Counted from the first letter of the stretch, positions 1-12,167 are shown. The stretch is DNA of 64,000 nucleotides from Rutidosis leptorrhynchoides (GCF_046630445.1 NC_092333.1:711961001-712025000); one strand, 5' to 3'. A program made the numbers and translations. The notes: generated by a model from the letters alone, not told the origin.

Positions 1-1869
1 GTGCTGCAAGTAATGGACGAATAATCATCAAAACACTCAGCAATTGGACAGTCTTTTTGACTAAATTAAGCTCAACTACTACTTCTATTCAAGCATAAAT
101 ACGGAGTACTATCAACAGACACAAGAGAGAATATTACAACACATTTACAACACAAGTTTATTATAGTTAAATTATTGTCAATTTTATTACGCTGTAAAAA
201 TAGTTTCAACTATTAAGGGGGTATTGTTCGTGATTAAGGGTATTATTGTACGCGTGAAAGGGGTGTTATTATTGTAATTTTTCTACCATTTGAAGTTAAT
301 GCAAGTGAAGGTATTTTAGTAAGTTTACTCTGTTAAAATTAGTGTTATTATTATGCTTGCATATCTATATTTTTATGTCTCCCCTAGTGTAATGGATAGT
401 TAAATTTCTCTAGTGTTTGCTTAAATGTAGAGCCCCTAGTGAAATGGATTGTTACCATTAGTAAAGTTAAAATGTAACTTTAGTATTTTTAATATTGAGC
501 CTAGTTAAAAGAACCATTCTTATGTAATTAGGTATTTAACCCTTGTCACTTAATTTAGTAAATTTAAATAACGAAAGTTATATTTATTTACCTAAATTAA
601 GCTTCAACATTAAAAATGATCTAGACGAATTTATGGATAAGTTATTGACACCAATTTAGAAATAAACTTCGGTGGTTTGGGTGATATCAATAAATTACAT
701 GAAAGTGAAATTATAAAAAGGGAAACCGTTATAATTTGGGTAATGGCGAAAGTCAAAACTAGGCTAGGTCTCAATTTAAATACTTAGGGATTAGTAACTT
801 TCTAAAAAGAATCCGATGAAAATTAGATTTTATTTAGTTAAGTTGTAACTTTATATTTTTTTCGAGAGAAAAATGTAAAGTTTGATACTAGAACATTTTA
901 ATAGGGCGTAAAACTTAAGACAATCCATGGACCTAGGGGTGATACAATTAAGTAAACACTTCCCATTTATCTTATTTTTACTTCTTATAAAAGTTTTATC
1001 TTTATTATTTACGAATTTCAAGTTTAAAATATATAAAAATACATAAAAATAACTAATTTTCGAAATAGTAATCTGTCCCATAATTTAAACCTTACACGAA
1101 TCGTGTACTCCTACACGAATCGTGTAGGCCTTGACGCGGCTACAGTACCAGCTAGGGTAAAAATTAGGGTTTTGATTAATTAATTATTTATAATTTAGGT
1201 TATTAGTTATTTAATTATTATAATTAGGTTATTTATTATATAATTAGTTTTAATTAAGTATAAAATACAAAAAATACATGTTTTAATCCTAAAATTAGTA
1301 TTAATCATTATAGGTTTATAAATTGTAATTAGTTTATAATTAGTAAATTAATTAAATTCCTTTTAATTTGTATTAGTTTTATTAAAAATGCATTTTAGTT
1401 AAATTAATTAAGTTTATATAATTTTTGCTTAAAACAAAAATCTAAATATATAGTTTTATTAAAAATTACTATTTTACTAATTACCATTTAGTAACATAAT
1501 TAATGCATCATAATTATTTTATTTTCATTTAGTTTCTTTTTAAGTTAATTATTGTAATCTTGTAATTTTAATTAGTAAATTAGTTAAGTTATTTGCTTTT
1601 ACTGTTACTATAAATTGCCTAATCCAAAACCCCACTTTAATTAAGTTTGACATCAAAGACTATTAAAAAGAAAACCATTAAACACTCCATCTCCCTGTGG
1701 AACGAATCGGATTTACCAACAAACTAAACTACACGGATAGGACTAGTTGCCTATATATATGTGTGAAATCAACCTAAAATCTATAAAATACCACATATAC
1801 AATAAATCAATTCGTGTAACAAAACAACTCAAATCCGTTCATAAATAAAGGTCTCGATCCAGCACATCA
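1..1869 (+). repeat. 5' LTR of Athila-type element, left part cut by window edge
   Basis: This stretch repeats almost base for base at 14234-16102 (constant offset of 14233). One substitution was seen by eye: C at 698 against T at 14931. The full LTR, judged from the 3' copy, is 2340 bp, so about 471 bp of this copy lie left of the window. It ends ATCA just before the primer binding site. It supplies promoter and polyadenylation signals for the element. The near identity of the two LTRs means a recent insertion. Confidence 0.95.
1093..1126. repeat. paired 15-bp palindromes in Athila 5' LTR
   Basis: Two copies of TACACGAATCGTGTA (1093-1107 and 1112-1126) are separated by 4 nt. Each is self-complementary apart from its central base, and the two can also pair with each other as one hairpin with a 4-nt loop. 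The same pair is at 15326-15340 and 15345-15359 in the 3' LTR. The function is unknown. Related motifs occur at 9696-9737 and 14076-14156. Confidence 0.85.
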
Positions 1870-1875
1870 ACTTTT

Positions 1876-1893
1876 TGGCGCCGCTGCCGGGGA
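1876..1893 (+). promoter_or_regulatory. primer binding site, tRNA-Asp type
   Basis: TGGCGCCGCTGCCGGGGA begins 6 bp after the LTR end. It resembles the tRNA-Asp-complementary primer site known from plant Athila elements (TGGCGCCGTTGCCGGGGA), with one difference. Minus-strand DNA synthesis would begin here. Confidence 0.85.
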
Positions 1894-2373
1894 CTTGGCA
1901 GTTAAATAAATAGATAATTTTTCTGATTCGTAGTAGTAGTTGGATTTGTACGTGGACCGGGTTGTTGGATCACCAATTTTATTGGTCTTTGAAGGATCCT
2001 GCCCCTCTGCTGCATCTTTTGGCTATTCAAAACGTGGGCAAAAATCAGAAGGAAAATCTGTTTGTTTAAAGGTTTTTATCATTGTTTTTATGTTATTCGA
2101 TCCTCTCGAGGAAATTCATTTCCAAGAAAGTTCAAAGTTTTTGAATAAATCCTTTAATTCTTTGTACAATTTCCCAAATTGTATGATCCGTTCAATCCTA
2201 AACTCGTTAAACTTAATCCAGAACCTCAAAGAATTAATAAAGGACAAAAACAACAAAAAGAAATAGGAAGTACTAGTAATTTTAAAACACCGAAAAACAC
2301 TAAAAAAAAGAGAAACAAATAGGTAACCCTAGATAAACCTTTAGTGAAGTGATCTCATAATAGAAATTAATGT
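1894..2373 (+). other. Athila untranslated leader
   Basis: This is the leader between the primer site and the gag-pol ATG. An open stretch at 1940-2266 has no ATG start at its beginning and no recognisable domain, so I treat it as leader. The 3' part is A-rich. A packaging signal would be expected here, but none can be picked out from sequence alone. Confidence 0.6.
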
Positions 2374-5300
2374 ATGAACTTACGTTCCTCCAACGCTGAA
2401 TTAACTCCCTCACATCCTGAACCCGAAAGGAAATTCCACGAACGCTTAAGAGCTCAAGAAGTAGAATCTCTTGCTAAAAATTTAGAGTCACTTTTCTTAG
2501 AATCCGACTCTGAACCAATAATTCAACCAATCATAGAGCCGATTATTAAAGAAGAAGAAGAAATGGCTGATACAAATCAAACGATGGAAGCATTAATGAA
2601 GGCCACAAGAAAAGGTCAAGGCCACGCAATCATCCAACCCCCGATGACTGATGGTTTTGAAATAAAAGGTCAATTTTTACACATGGTAACTAATACATGT
2701 CAATTCGGTGGAGCCCCAAATGAGGATGCTAACGAGCATCTTCGTAAGTTTGTAAGCATTTGCAAGCTTTTCAAAATCAAAGATGTCACCGATGAAGTTG
2801 CATGTTTAAAAATCTTTCCATGGTCATTAAAAGATGATGCAAGGGATTGGCTAGACTCATTACCAGAAGGTTATATTGAAAACTGGAATGATATGATGGA
2901 TAAATTTTTGTCAGAATTCTTTCCTGCTTCAAAAGCAGCAAAATTACAAAGTGATATAAATCACTTTAAACAAAAGCCTAATGAAACTCTTTATGAAGCT
3001 TGGACTCGATTCAATAAAATGCTTCGAATATGTCCTCAACACGGGTTAAATACATTCCAAAAGGTCCAAATATTCTATAAAGGAGTCAATGTGACAACTA
3101 GAAAAGATATAGATGTTGCAGCTGGAGGTTCAATCATGAAGAAAACACCTGAAGACGCTCACACAATCATTGCTGATTTAGCCTCCCATTCTCATAATTG
3201 GCATCAAGAAATAGAATTTTCTAGATCATCAAATGTTGCTAGTATTGAAAGCAATGATGAAATTGCTTCTTTAAAAGTTCAAATAGCAAATCAAGCAAGG
3301 CAAATCGAGAAAGTAACCAAGGAAATGCATGCTATCAGAGTAGGATGTGAACTGTGCCAAGGTCCCCACCTTACTAAAGATTGTAATCAAGCAACAATGG
3401 AAGAGCAAGCAAATTTCTTAGGTTACTTACGAAAAGGTGAAATGAACTTTAGCGATTTTCCAACTATAGAAGCAAACAACCGAAGATATCCTCCCATCAA
3501 CAGCTATCAAGTAGGAGGACCTTCAGGATCAAATAATAATAACTATCAAAATAACAATAACTATCAAGGTGGAAATCAAGGTTACCAAAACAACCGGAAT
3601 TTTCAAAATCAAAATCAAAGAAATCCACCGCCAGGATATAATAACCGAAATCAACCTCAAAGAAATTATCAAAATAATTTCCAACCCAATCAACCGCAAC
3701 CATTAGCACTCATGCAACCACAACCATTAGCAATTATGCAACCTCAACCCGAGAGGAAATCTGGTTTAGAAGATCTCTTAAGAGATTTTATGGTTAAGCA
3801 TGAGCAAAATGCAGAGCTCCAAACTCAGCAAATTCGAAATCAACAAGCTACAATACAAAACTTAGAAAGAGATGTTGGAAGGATCTCACAGTTACTATCA
3901 GAGAGACCACCAGGTACTCTCCCCTCAAATACTCAAGTGAATCCCAACAATCCCCAAACAAGGAACGAGCATGTAAATGCTATAACTACTAGAAGTGGTT
4001 TAACTACTAAACCCGAGACTCCAAAATCTCCGGAAGTTCCTTTATCTCCTACTATTTCACCAATACCGGTTGATGAAAACGAGCAAGATAACGAAGAACA
4101 AGAGAAAAATGATCTACCGGAGGTCATACAAAAGAAAATTGAAGAACCACCAGTAAAAGTGCATAAGGAACCTATTCCTTACCCAAAAGCATTAAAGAAA
4201 GATAGACTCGCAAAGCGATATGAGAAATTTGCGGACATGATTAAGCAAATTAGCATTAACATGCCACTCGCAGAAGTTCTTAGGGATATGCCCAACTACG
4301 GGAAATTCTTAAAAGATCTAATATCTTCAAAGGGTAAATACCATGATGTTTCTGCCACATTCCTCCATGAAGAATGTTCGGCTATCTTAAAGAAACAAAA
4401 TGTACCTCCAAAATTAGGAGACCCTGGTAGTTTTATCATACCATGTATGATGGGTGATTCGGTAGTGTACGATGCACTAGCCGATCTAGGTGCAAGTGTC
4501 AACTTAATGCCTTACTCGTTATATTTAAAACTCGACTTGGGAGACTTAAAACCAACCCGAATGGGTATTCGATTAGCAAATCAATCATTTGATACTCCCA
4601 TAGGTATAGCCGAGGATATACTTGTAAAAGTTGGCTCACTCATCTTCCCCGTCGACTTTGTTATTCTAGAAATGCAAGAGGACACAAAAGTTCCTATCAT
4701 TTTAGGACGTCCTTTCCTAAATACTGCAGATGCTATCATCAATGTCCAAAAAGAACAATTAAGTCTAGGTGTAGGAAACGAGAGAATAATTTGTCACATT
4801 GACAAAGCCATGAAAAGACCCACTTCCACCGACGACTCTTGTTTTCAAATTGATGTAATAGATCTTTGTGTCGAAAATGAATTGAAGGAGCTACTAGAAA
4901 TTGATATCCCGGGATTAGCCCCGGTAAGTGAAGATGAATACTTCAATATCGATAAAGATTTTGATGAGCTAATGAAGGTAGTCACGGATGACGAAACCAT
5001 TAACGAAGAAATTCCCAATGAAGAGGAAACATTTGAGGAAATCAATAATGAAGATAGATTCCGTATAAAGAATTCCTTGGAAGAACCACCCGTACTAGAG
5101 CTTAAAGAGCTACCCAAACACTTGGAGTATGCTTATCTCGAAGGTACATATCAATTACCAGTAATTATCGCTTCACATCTTTCCGATAATGAGAAAGATA
5201 GGTTAATTTCTGTTTTAAAAACCCATAAAAAAGCTATAGCCTGGAAAACAACCGACATTCCGGGAATAAACCCGTCTTACTGTACACATAAAATTCTCCT

Positions 5301-8001
5301 TGAGAATGATTACCAACCCGTAGTACAAAGACAACGTAGGCTAAATCCCAACATGAAAGAAGTTGTCAAAAAGGAGGTTATCAAGCTACTTGATGCCGGG
5401 TTAATATACCCTATATCCGATAGCCCATGGGTTAGTCCTGTTCAAGTTGTACCCAAGAAAGGAGGTACAACTGTAGTCCTTAATGATAAAAATGAACTCG
5501 TTCCCACGAGAACAGTCACTGGTTGGAGAGTCTGTATAGACTACCGTCGTTTAAATGACGCCACAAGGAAAGATCATTTCCCACTTCCTTATATTGATCA
5601 AATGTTAGAACGTTTAGCGGGAAAAGAATACTATTGTTTCCTTGATGGATTCTCCGGTTATTTTCAAATTCCCATTGATCCATTAGACCAAGACAAGACA
5701 ACTTTTACTTGTCCATTTGGTACTTTCGCATACCGACGAATGCCGTTCGGATTATGCAATGCGCCAGGCACCTTCCAAAGGTGTATGATGGCAATATTTC
5801 ATGACATGATAGAAGGAAGTATGGAAGTCTTCATGGACGATTTCTCTGTTTTTGGAAACTCCTTCGATTCATGCCTTTCAAACCTCGAGCGAATGTTAAT
5901 TCGTTGTGAAGAATCAAATCTTGTTTTAAATTGGGAAAAATGCCACTTCATGGTGAAGGAAGGCATTGTCTTAGGACACAAGATTTCTCGAGATGGAATG
6001 GAAGTAGACAAAGCTAAGATTGATGTAATTTCAAAGCTTCCTCCTCCAACTAACGTTAAAGGAATTCGTAGTTTCTTAGGTCATGCGGGATTCTATCGAC
6101 GATTCATAAAGGATTTTTCCAAAATCGCTCGACCCATGACTAAACTTCTTGAGAAAGATAGTACATTCGATTTCAATGACGAATGCCTACAAGCTTTCTC
6201 CATCCTAAAAGAAAAACTTACGAATGCACCTATCATAGTATCTCCCGATTGGTCCAAACCATTTGAGTTAATGTGTGACGCAAGCGATTATGCCTTAGGT
6301 GCTGTTTTAGGACAACGCTCAGATAATCATTTTCGTCCGATTTATTATGCAAGTAAAACTCTAACAGGAGCCCAAATTAATTATACCACCACAGAAAAGG
6401 AACTCCTAGCAGTTGTCTATGCATTTGATAAATTTCGGTCATATTTAGTGTTGTCTAAAACCATTGTTTACACAGATCATTCAGCACTTAGATACTTATT
6501 CAAGAAGCTAGACGCAAAACACCGTCTAATTCGTTGGGTTCTTTTACTACAAGAATTCGACATTGAAATACGTGATAAGAAAGGAGCTGAGAATCTAGCT
6601 GCCGATCACTTATCTCGACTTGAAAATCCCAAATTAGAGAAACTTGATGATACAATCATCAAAGATACATTCCCTGATGAATCTCTAATGAGAATAGAAA
6701 CCGACTTTGAAATTCCATGGTTTGCTGATTTTGCAAACTATCTTGCTACAGGAGTATTAATTAAAAATCAAACATACCAGCAAAAGAAGAAATTCTTTGC
6801 TGATTTAAAGTATTACTTCTGGGAGAGTCCTAATCTTTTTCGAATAGGAGCGGATCAAGTTATCCGCCGTTGCATATATGGTAAAGAAGCTCAACAAATA
6901 TTAGAGCACTGTCATCAAGGTCCAGCTGGTGGTCATTTCGGACCTAGCTATACAGCCAAAAAGGTTTTTGACTCAGGCTTTTATTGGCCAACTATTTTCA
7001 AAGATGCATATCACATGGTTAAAACATGTGATTCTTGTCAAAGATCTGGAAATATCTCCAAGAGGGACGAAATGCCACAACAAAGCATCCAAGTATGCGA
7101 AGTATTTGACATTTGGGGTATTGACTTCATGGGTCCATTCCCCGCTTCTAACAAATGTAAATACATTCTCGTAGCAGTCGATTATGTTTCTAAATGGGCT
7201 GAAGCAAAAGCCCTACCCACTAACGATGCTCGAGTTGTTGTTAGCTTCCTTAAAAACCTTTTCTCACGTTTTGGGATTCCAAAGGCATTAATCAGTGATC
7301 GTGGAACTCATTTTACAAATCAATTACTCGAGAAAGTGCTTAAAAAGTATGGAGTTAATCATCGTTTCTCAACTTCTTACCACCCTCAAACGAGTGGCCA
7401 AGTTGAAAACACTAATCGAGGTCTTAAACGAATTTTAGAAAGAACGGTAAATAACAACCCGAAAATCTGGCATCGAAAGCTAGATGATGCGCTATGGGCA
7501 TTTAGAACCGCATTTAAAACGCCCATTGGTACTACACCTTTCCGATTAGTTTATGGTAAGGCATGTCATCTACCTGTCGAAATCGAACACAAGGCATATT
7601 GGGCTTTAAGAGAATGTAACACCGATCTTGTGCAAGCCGGGGAAAACCGATTCTTACAAATTAATGAATTAGATGAATTAAGACTACAAGCATATGAAAA
7701 CTCTAAAACATATAAAGAGAAAACTAAAAGATGGCACGATGCACGACTAAAAACAAAAGAATTTGAACAGGGAGATAAAGTTTTAGTCTTCCAATCACGT
7801 TTTAAGTTTTCACCTGGGAAACTAAGATCCCGATGGTCTGGGCCATATATAATAAAACAGGTTTTTCCATCTGGATATACAGAATTGTACGGTAAAGACG
7901 GTGGAACTTTCAAGGTGAACGGTCATCGACTAAAGCTATACTTTGAAGGGATCAACACTACGGAAAGAGACGAAGTCACATTTTACCCTAAGGACAACTA
8001 A
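2374..8001 (+). CDS. Athila-type gag-pol polyprotein, intact
   Basis: This single 1875-aa frame is the replication polyprotein of the Ty3/gypsy element. It makes the capsid, matures it, copies the RNA to DNA and integrates the DNA into the nuclear genome. Order along the protein: a Gag region (retrotransposon gag domain roughly residues 90-270); a zinc knuckle (C325, C328, H332, C337, so CX2CX3HX4C); an Asn/Gln-rich linker to about 460; an aspartic protease with active D704 in the motif ADLGAS; reverse transcriptase with FMDD (D1155, D1156); RNase H starting near CDAS (D1302); the integrase zinc domain from H1512; and the integrase core with D1584, D1642 and E1678 (35 residues between the last two). 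No stop or frameshift was found, and all catalytic residues seen are present. The ATG at 2374 is the first in frame after the leader. Gag and Pol lie in one frame, so Pol needs no frameshift. The element may be competent. Confidence 0.95.
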   Translation: MNLRSSNAELTPSHPEPERKFHERLRAQEVESLAKNLESLFLESDSEPIIQPIIEPIIKEEEEMADTNQTMEALMKATRKGQGHAIIQPPMTDGFEIKGQFLHMVTNTCQFGGAPNEDANEHLRKFVSICKLFKIKDVTDEVACLKIFPWSLKDDARDWLDSLPEGYIENWNDMMDKFLSEFFPASKAAKLQSDINHFKQKPNETLYEAWTRFNKMLRICPQHGLNTFQKVQIFYKGVNVTTRKDIDVAAGGSIMKKTPEDAHTIIADLASHSHNWHQEIEFSRSSNVASIESNDEIASLKVQIANQARQIEKVTKEMHAIRVGCELCQGPHLTKDCNQATMEEQANFLGYLRKGEMNFSDFPTIEANNRRYPPINSYQVGGPSGSNNNNYQNNNNYQGGNQGYQNNRNFQNQNQRNPPPGYNNRNQPQRNYQNNFQPNQPQPLALMQPQPLAIMQPQPERKSGLEDLLRDFMVKHEQNAELQTQQIRNQQATIQNLERDVGRISQLLSERPPGTLPSNTQVNPNNPQTRNEHVNAITTRSGLTTKPETPKSPEVPLSPTISPIPVDENEQDNEEQEKNDLPEVIQKKIEEPPVKVHKEPIPYPKALKKDRLAKRYEKFADMIKQISINMPLAEVLRDMPNYGKFLKDLISSKGKYHDVSATFLHEECSAILKKQNVPPKLGDPGSFIIPCMMGDSVVYDALADLGASVNLMPYSLYLKLDLGDLKPTRMGIRLANQSFDTPIGIAEDILVKVGSLIFPVDFVILEMQEDTKVPIILGRPFLNTADAIINVQKEQLSLGVGNERIICHIDKAMKRPTSTDDSCFQIDVIDLCVENELKELLEIDIPGLAPVSEDEYFNIDKDFDELMKVVTDDETINEEIPNEEETFEEINNEDRFRIKNSLEEPPVLELKELPKHLEYAYLEGTYQLPVIIASHLSDNEKDRLISVLKTHKKAIAWKTTDIPGINPSYCTHKILLENDYQPVVQRQRRLNPNMKEVVKKEVIKLLDAGLIYPISDSPWVSPVQVVPKKGGTTVVLNDKNELVPTRTVTGWRVCIDYRRLNDATRKDHFPLPYIDQMLERLAGKEYYCFLDGFSGYFQIPIDPLDQDKTTFTCPFGTFAYRRMPFGLCNAPGTFQRCMMAIFHDMIEGSMEVFMDDFSVFGNSFDSCLSNLERMLIRCEESNLVLNWEKCHFMVKEGIVLGHKISRDGMEVDKAKIDVISKLPPPTNVKGIRSFLGHAGFYRRFIKDFSKIARPMTKLLEKDSTFDFNDECLQAFSILKEKLTNAPIIVSPDWSKPFELMCDASDYALGAVLGQRSDNHFRPIYYASKTLTGAQINYTTTEKELLAVVYAFDKFRSYLVLSKTIVYTDHSALRYLFKKLDAKHRLIRWVLLLQEFDIEIRDKKGAENLAADHLSRLENPKLEKLDDTIIKDTFPDESLMRIETDFEIPWFADFANYLATGVLIKNQTYQQKKKFFADLKYYFWESPNLFRIGADQVIRRCIYGKEAQQILEHCHQGPAGGHFGPSYTAKKVFDSGFYWPTIFKDAYHMVKTCDSCQRSGNISKRDEMPQQSIQVCEVFDIWGIDFMGPFPASNKCKYILVAVDYVSKWAEAKALPTNDARVVVSFLKNLFSRFGIPKALISDRGTHFTNQLLEKVLKKYGVNHRFSTSYHPQTSGQVENTNRGLKRILERTVNNNPKIWHRKLDDALWAFRTAFKTPIGTTPFRLVYGKACHLPVEIEHKAYWALRECNTDLVQAGENRFLQINELDELRLQAYENSKTYKEKTKRWHDARLKTKEFEQGDKVLVFQSRFKFSPGKLRSRWSGPYIIKQVFPSGYTELYGKDGGTFKVNGHRLKLYFEGINTTERDEVTFYPKDN

Positions 8002-8169
8002 ATTCAGGGTAACTCTAAAGGTTGTAAAACTCCATTCTCACTTTTCATTTTTATCTTCAAGAGTGGAGTTCGATTGGTCTTTCCCTAGCAGACCCTAAAG
8101 AACTAGTCTTCTCCCCCCATTCTACCTTTTTAATTTCTTTTGATTTGTTTTTATTTCTTTATTTTCAAG

Positions 8170-8571
8170 ATGCGAGGTAAATATATCTACAACCACTTCA
8201 TTTTAATGTGCGATAAAATTCTACCAAGAGATGTGGTGTTAGATATTAAGAAACGATGCGATGCGACAAGAAAAAGAGAAAGACAAGATTATAATGAAAA
8301 AAATTATGCAAAAGGTAAATCAAAATGCGCTAAGAGACGTCGAGCACGACAATTGGGTAAATGTGGAAAATGTGGAAAACCGGCTCACTCCGGAGATTGC
8401 CCAAAGAACCAAACGGACTCTAATTTCGAGTACGTAACTTTATGCCGAGAAGGGCCTTTCAAATGCTTAGACGAAAACCTTTTAAACCCACGTGGTTACG
8501 CCTACGAGGCGATGGGAAGTGAAATTTCGCGACTCGACTACGAAGCGAGTCAACGTGGGTTCACTATCTAA
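8170..8571 (+). CDS. small basic zinc-knuckle ORF between pol and env-like gene
   Basis: This 133-aa frame lies 168 bp after the pol stop. I chose the ATG at 8170 because the upstream in-frame part is pyrimidine-rich leader. The middle is very basic (residues 28-62, with KRRRAR) and is followed by a knuckle C65, C68, H73, C77 (CX2CX4HX3C, one residue shorter than the classic CX2CX4HX4C). The C-terminal half is acidic to neutral with no recognised domain. The composition fits RNA or DNA binding or nuclear entry. It is an extra ORF of the element and I do not know a named family. It has a normal start and stop, but expression would need an internal promoter, splicing or reinitiation. Confidence 0.6.
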   Translation: MRGKYIYNHFILMCDKILPRDVVLDIKKRCDATRKRERQDYNEKNYAKGKSKCAKRRRARQLGKCGKCGKPAHSGDCPKNQTDSNFEYVTLCREGPFKCLDENLLNPRGYAYEAMGSEISRLDYEASQRGFTI

Positions 8572-9647
8572 TTCTTTTTCTCGTCCATTGTATGTATGTG
8601 CATATTTTGTTTTTATTTTGTGTGTTTATGTTTTTGTGTGTTTATTGTTTGCCGTGTGTTAAAAAAAAAAAAAGGGGTTTATTTAATTTAAATTGATTAA
8701 ACTTGAATTTAACCTGTTTTCATTGAAAACAATAATGTTAAAGTGTTAAAACTGAATTATTGTTGTTCAAACTGCACGAAATTAATTGTTAAATTGTTAA
8801 GATATCTTTTAAATAGTAAACCACGAAAACAAAATAAAAATCAGAAAAATTCTTTCTACTAAATTGAGGTGAAACGCCTTGAGTTTAACTTGTTCTTTGA
8901 AAATGAAAATGTTAGGTGTCACAACTGAATTTTCATTCTTCAAAATTGTACAGAATATTTGTTAAATTCTAAAAGTCTGTAGTAGATTGCAAAAATATAC
9001 TCTTTTATCAATAACCGTAAAAATATATAACTTGTAAATCTTTGTTGCGGATAATGATAGGTTTGACGACCGACATTAATCTCTACCTAGACGATAGGAA
9101 ACAAGGTTTTAAGTTTGAAAATTAGTTGATTTAAGGGTATATAAAAAAAAAAAAAAAATAGAGTGAATTTTTTTATTTGTTTAATTTTTATTTTTCATGT
9201 ACTTGTTTTTTATTTTCGATAAAACTATAAAAAATTTTAAAACTTTTAATTAATTGAATTTTATAAATTAAAATTAAAAATTTATAAACGGATTAAGATC
9301 AGGTGTAAAAACCGAATTTCCGTTACAAATATAAATTTATAAAAGATATTTTGAATTCAATTGATTTTAAGTTAAATAAAAATAGAGTGTATTTTACATT
9401 ATGTAATTTTAATTTTTTATGAACTTGTTCTAAAATTAAAAATGTTAATATTTTTAAAATAGAGTGTTTTTATTTTATTTTTGAATTTGCTTTCAGAAAA
9501 ACTATAAAAATTTTAACTATTAATTAATTAAATTTTATAAATTTATTTTTAAGATTTATAAACGGATAAAGAACAGGTGTAAAAACCGAATTTCCATTAC
9601 AAATATAAATCTATAAAAGATATTTTTAAAACTTAATTAATTATAAG

Positions 9648-9690
<43 letters not shown>

Positions 9691-9900
9691 AATAAGCCTT
9701 ACACGAATCGTGTGGCCCTACACGATTCGTGTAAGGCCAAAAATAGCTGCACAAAACAGATCGGGCAGGGGGCTGGGTTTCACACTTCATCTCCCCAATT
9801 TTTTCTGCAAAAATCGAACCAAAACCCCCAAAATCCCCAAAATCGCCCCAAATCACTAAATTAACACCTCCAATCACCTCTAATTCTTCAACCTTTCATC
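8572..9900. other. Athila internal non-coding spacer with tandem duplication
   Basis: No gene is supported here. The stretch is AT-rich, with a poly(A) run near 9651-9684. Two similar blocks (about 9150-9400 and 9430-9660) lie about 274 bp apart. Each contains the motif AGGTGTAAAAACCGAATTTC (from 9301 and 9575). A further copy of its core is at about 12691, and weaker versions are near 8735 and 8915. The spacer leads into the env-position gene and ends with a perfect hairpin at 9696-9737. Confidence 0.6.
9696..9737. repeat. perfect 18-bp inverted repeat (hairpin)
   Basis: The arm GCCTTACACGAATCGTGT (9696-9713) is the exact reverse complement of 9720-9737, with a 6-nt loop. The arms contain the same TACACGAATCGTGTA word found in the LTRs, but here the centre base is A in one arm and T in the other, so pairing is perfect. 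It lies about 165 bp upstream of the predicted first ATG of the env-position gene. Confidence 0.9.
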
Positions 9901-10598
9901 ATGCCAAGAGCGGTACGGATTTTTAACCCATTTTAATTAGTGTTCTTCAAGTGTTTCATTATTTTTATTTATAGTTTTAATCCGAATTTTATGCATATTT
10001 GTGTTGATTTTGGCTTGATTATTGTTATATATATGTTGTTAGTAACATGATAAACCCAATTAGCATGAAAAATTGAAGTTTAATTGGTGTTTGCAAATTA
10101 GGGTTTATACCAAATTGGGGAAGATGATGAAATTGATACTAAAGTGTGTTAATTTGGTTATAATTAGTTGTTTTTGAGTGTTTTGATAGTAGATAGAACT
10201 TGTGAATATAATTTTTATTGCTTGATTGTGTGATTTTTGATTTTAACCTAAATTTGTTAACTTTTGCAACTTTCATGAATCAAGTATGCGTTTGAATGAT
10301 GTTAAGGATAATTTAGAAGCTGAGATACGCGCAATGTGATTGAATAGAAGTATATGTGCTTAGAAAAATTGCGTGTTTCACTTATGAGTTAGACTTTTTA
10401 TATGAAACTTGATTTTTGATTCGTGATGTTTAGTTTGTTTTGCTTTGTCTTGAATGATAGAACTAATTATCCCAAGTTTGTTGAATTAAATTGAATAATG
10501 TGGTGTTGAAAACAAGCTTGTTTGTTGAAGTTAAAACCTTTGCTAACATTTACACATCCTATTGGGATGATTTCCTTGTTTTTAAAAATGTTATGCAG
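9901..10598 (+). other. predicted 12-nt first exon and 686-bp intron of env-position gene
   Basis: An ATG at 9901 is followed after four codons by a GT donor (9913). A pyrimidine-poor but plausible acceptor (TTATGCAG) ends at 10598. Joining the two keeps the reading frame of the long ORF. The segment between is AT-rich and closed in that frame before 10491, as expected for an intron. This is a prediction from splice consensus only. Confidence 0.5.
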
Positions 10599-12167
10599 GG
10601 ACCAATTAGAATGAGGCCAGTTAACCAACAAGAAGAAGTTACGCCCGATATGGAACAACGAATGTTGCTACTACACCCGATTCTACATTTCCCTATCGAA
10701 ATGAGCCAAAGGGTACAAAAGGTAAAGGATTTGCTTAATCTGGCAACTCGAACAATCAATCAAGTTTGCATTGTTGATTGGGCACCTTTAGGTCACCCAG
10801 TTAACTTAGATACACAGATTAGGGATATTTTAACCCAAAGTTATACGGATGAATTTGGGGTAGTTAGGAGTTTTAATGACTGGGAGAGATTGTTTAGCTT
10901 GACTGCTCCTGTATATAGGGAATTTTGTTTAGAATTTTATTCTACTGTTAGGATGATTCCCCGCCCAGCAAGTGTCCAAGATAATAGTTTTCTACAATTC
11001 CGACTGGGTGGGATTGATAGACGGATATCCCTAGGCGACTTAACTATAGCATTAGGGATTTATGAGGGTCATGAAAGGATTGCTCCAGGTTTTTGGGATT
11101 TTATATTTAATGGAGCTAGATATTCAGGAGATTATGAGCATGGCAGGGTCTGGCAATCTTTTTCCGGTAGGAATACATATTCAGCCGGCCGAGAATCCTA
11201 TCTTAAGATCCGAGATATTCGCTATCGTTTAATTCATAAATTTATAGCGAACACTATTAACCAAAGGGCATTCCTTTCTACAGATAGGATTAATTATGTC
11301 GACCTTTGGTATTTGGATCATATTAGAGATAGGTATTCTACTATTAGTATACCCTATGGAGTGGCCCACTTTTTGGCCAATGTAGGTAAAGGTGCTCGAG
11401 GAGACAGTGACATATCGGGGGGTCACTATATCACATGTTTGGCATCCTGGTTCGATATCAACCCGAACGACTTTGCGCCTCCAATCCAACCGATAAATCA
11501 ACGGGTTCGTACCTTAGGATTGGATGTGTATAGGACAGCTAAAGCTATACGGGTGAGGGCTGGGGTGATTAGTTTAAGGGAACAGGATGTTGCACCTCAA
11601 GAACCGATGCAGGAGGATGACGAGCCCGAGAGGGAAGCCAGGAGGAGACGACGCGACACAGATCAGGCGAGCTCGTTTCAGGCAGGTACTTCTGATTACG
11701 ATTTACTCCAAAGTTCATTTAACTCATTGAGTTTAGATGTACGTAACTCTTATCAAAACTGGGGAGTAAGATCAGAAGACCAGTATACGGCTTTATCTCG
11801 GCAGTTAGGGGACATTAGGCATACGCAGTTAGATATTAGACAAACCCAAGTAGATCAATATAGTATGCTGTCCAACATCCAATACGATCAGAGGGGAATA
11901 CAAAATCAATTAGAGTGGGCGCACCATCAGGCACATTTATACGCGTCTAACCCACAATCATACGCACCCTCAGCCTTTCCATCATACCCCCAATGGCAGT
12001 CACCCAATGACCCGCTACCTCCATCATATGATCACAACGCCGCCATTGCCGCAAGTCAGGATGCATACAGGCGCTTCTACGAGGAACAACGCCTAAGCGA
12101 GCAGCGGCAACGACAGCAGCAGGAGGAGGGTGAGCGAGGAGGCCCGTATTGGAGCCCATTTGATTAG
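10491..12167 (+). CDS. Athila env-position protein (ATHILA ORF-1-like family)
   Basis: This 558-aa frame lies downstream of pol, where Athila elements carry their third gene. The open frame starts at 10491, but the coding part is probably 10599-12167 with a short upstream exon. The central part (about residues 110-330) has the family-like pattern FRLGGIDRRISLGDLTIALG and a conserved run around YVDLWYLDHI. This resembles the ATHILA ORF-1 family of plant retroelement proteins. The C-terminal third is rich in Arg/Glu, then Gln/Tyr/Pro, with heptad-like QLGDIRHTQLDIRQTQ, possibly coiled coil. I see no signal peptide or membrane anchor, so an envelope role is not shown. No stop or shift is present, consistent with a young element. 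Its role in the cycle is unknown. Confidence 0.75.
   Translation: MNNVVLKTSLFVEVKTFANIYTSYWDDFLVFKNVMQGPIRMRPVNQQEEVTPDMEQRMLLLHPILHFPIEMSQRVQKVKDLLNLATRTINQVCIVDWAPLGHPVNLDTQIRDILTQSYTDEFGVVRSFNDWERLFSLTAPVYREFCLEFYSTVRMIPRPASVQDNSFLQFRLGGIDRRISLGDLTIALGIYEGHERIAPGFWDFIFNGARYSGDYEHGRVWQSFSGRNTYSAGRESYLKIRDIRYRLIHKFIANTINQRAFLSTDRINYVDLWYLDHIRDRYSTISIPYGVAHFLANVGKGARGDSDISGGHYITCLASWFDINPNDFAPPIQPINQRVRTLGLDVYRTAKAIRVRAGVISLREQDVAPQEPMQEDDEPEREARRRRRDTDQASSFQAGTSDYDLLQSSFNSLSLDVRNSYQNWGVRSEDQYTALSRQLGDIRHTQLDIRQTQVDQYSMLSNIQYDQRGIQNQLEWAHHQAHLYASNPQSYAPSAFPSYPQWQSPNDPLPPSYDHNAAIAASQDAYRRFYEEQRLSEQRQRQQQEEGERGGPYWSPFD

Noticed and set aside
851-1081. 76-aa minus frame in the Athila LTR, repeated at 15084-15314
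   Set aside because: Its presence in both LTRs is due to LTR identity. The composition is that of AT-rich non-coding DNA, with no motif.
1940-2266. 108-aa frame in the Athila leader
   Set aside because: It has no ATG at its start and no domain. It lies between the primer site and the gag start, where a leader is expected.
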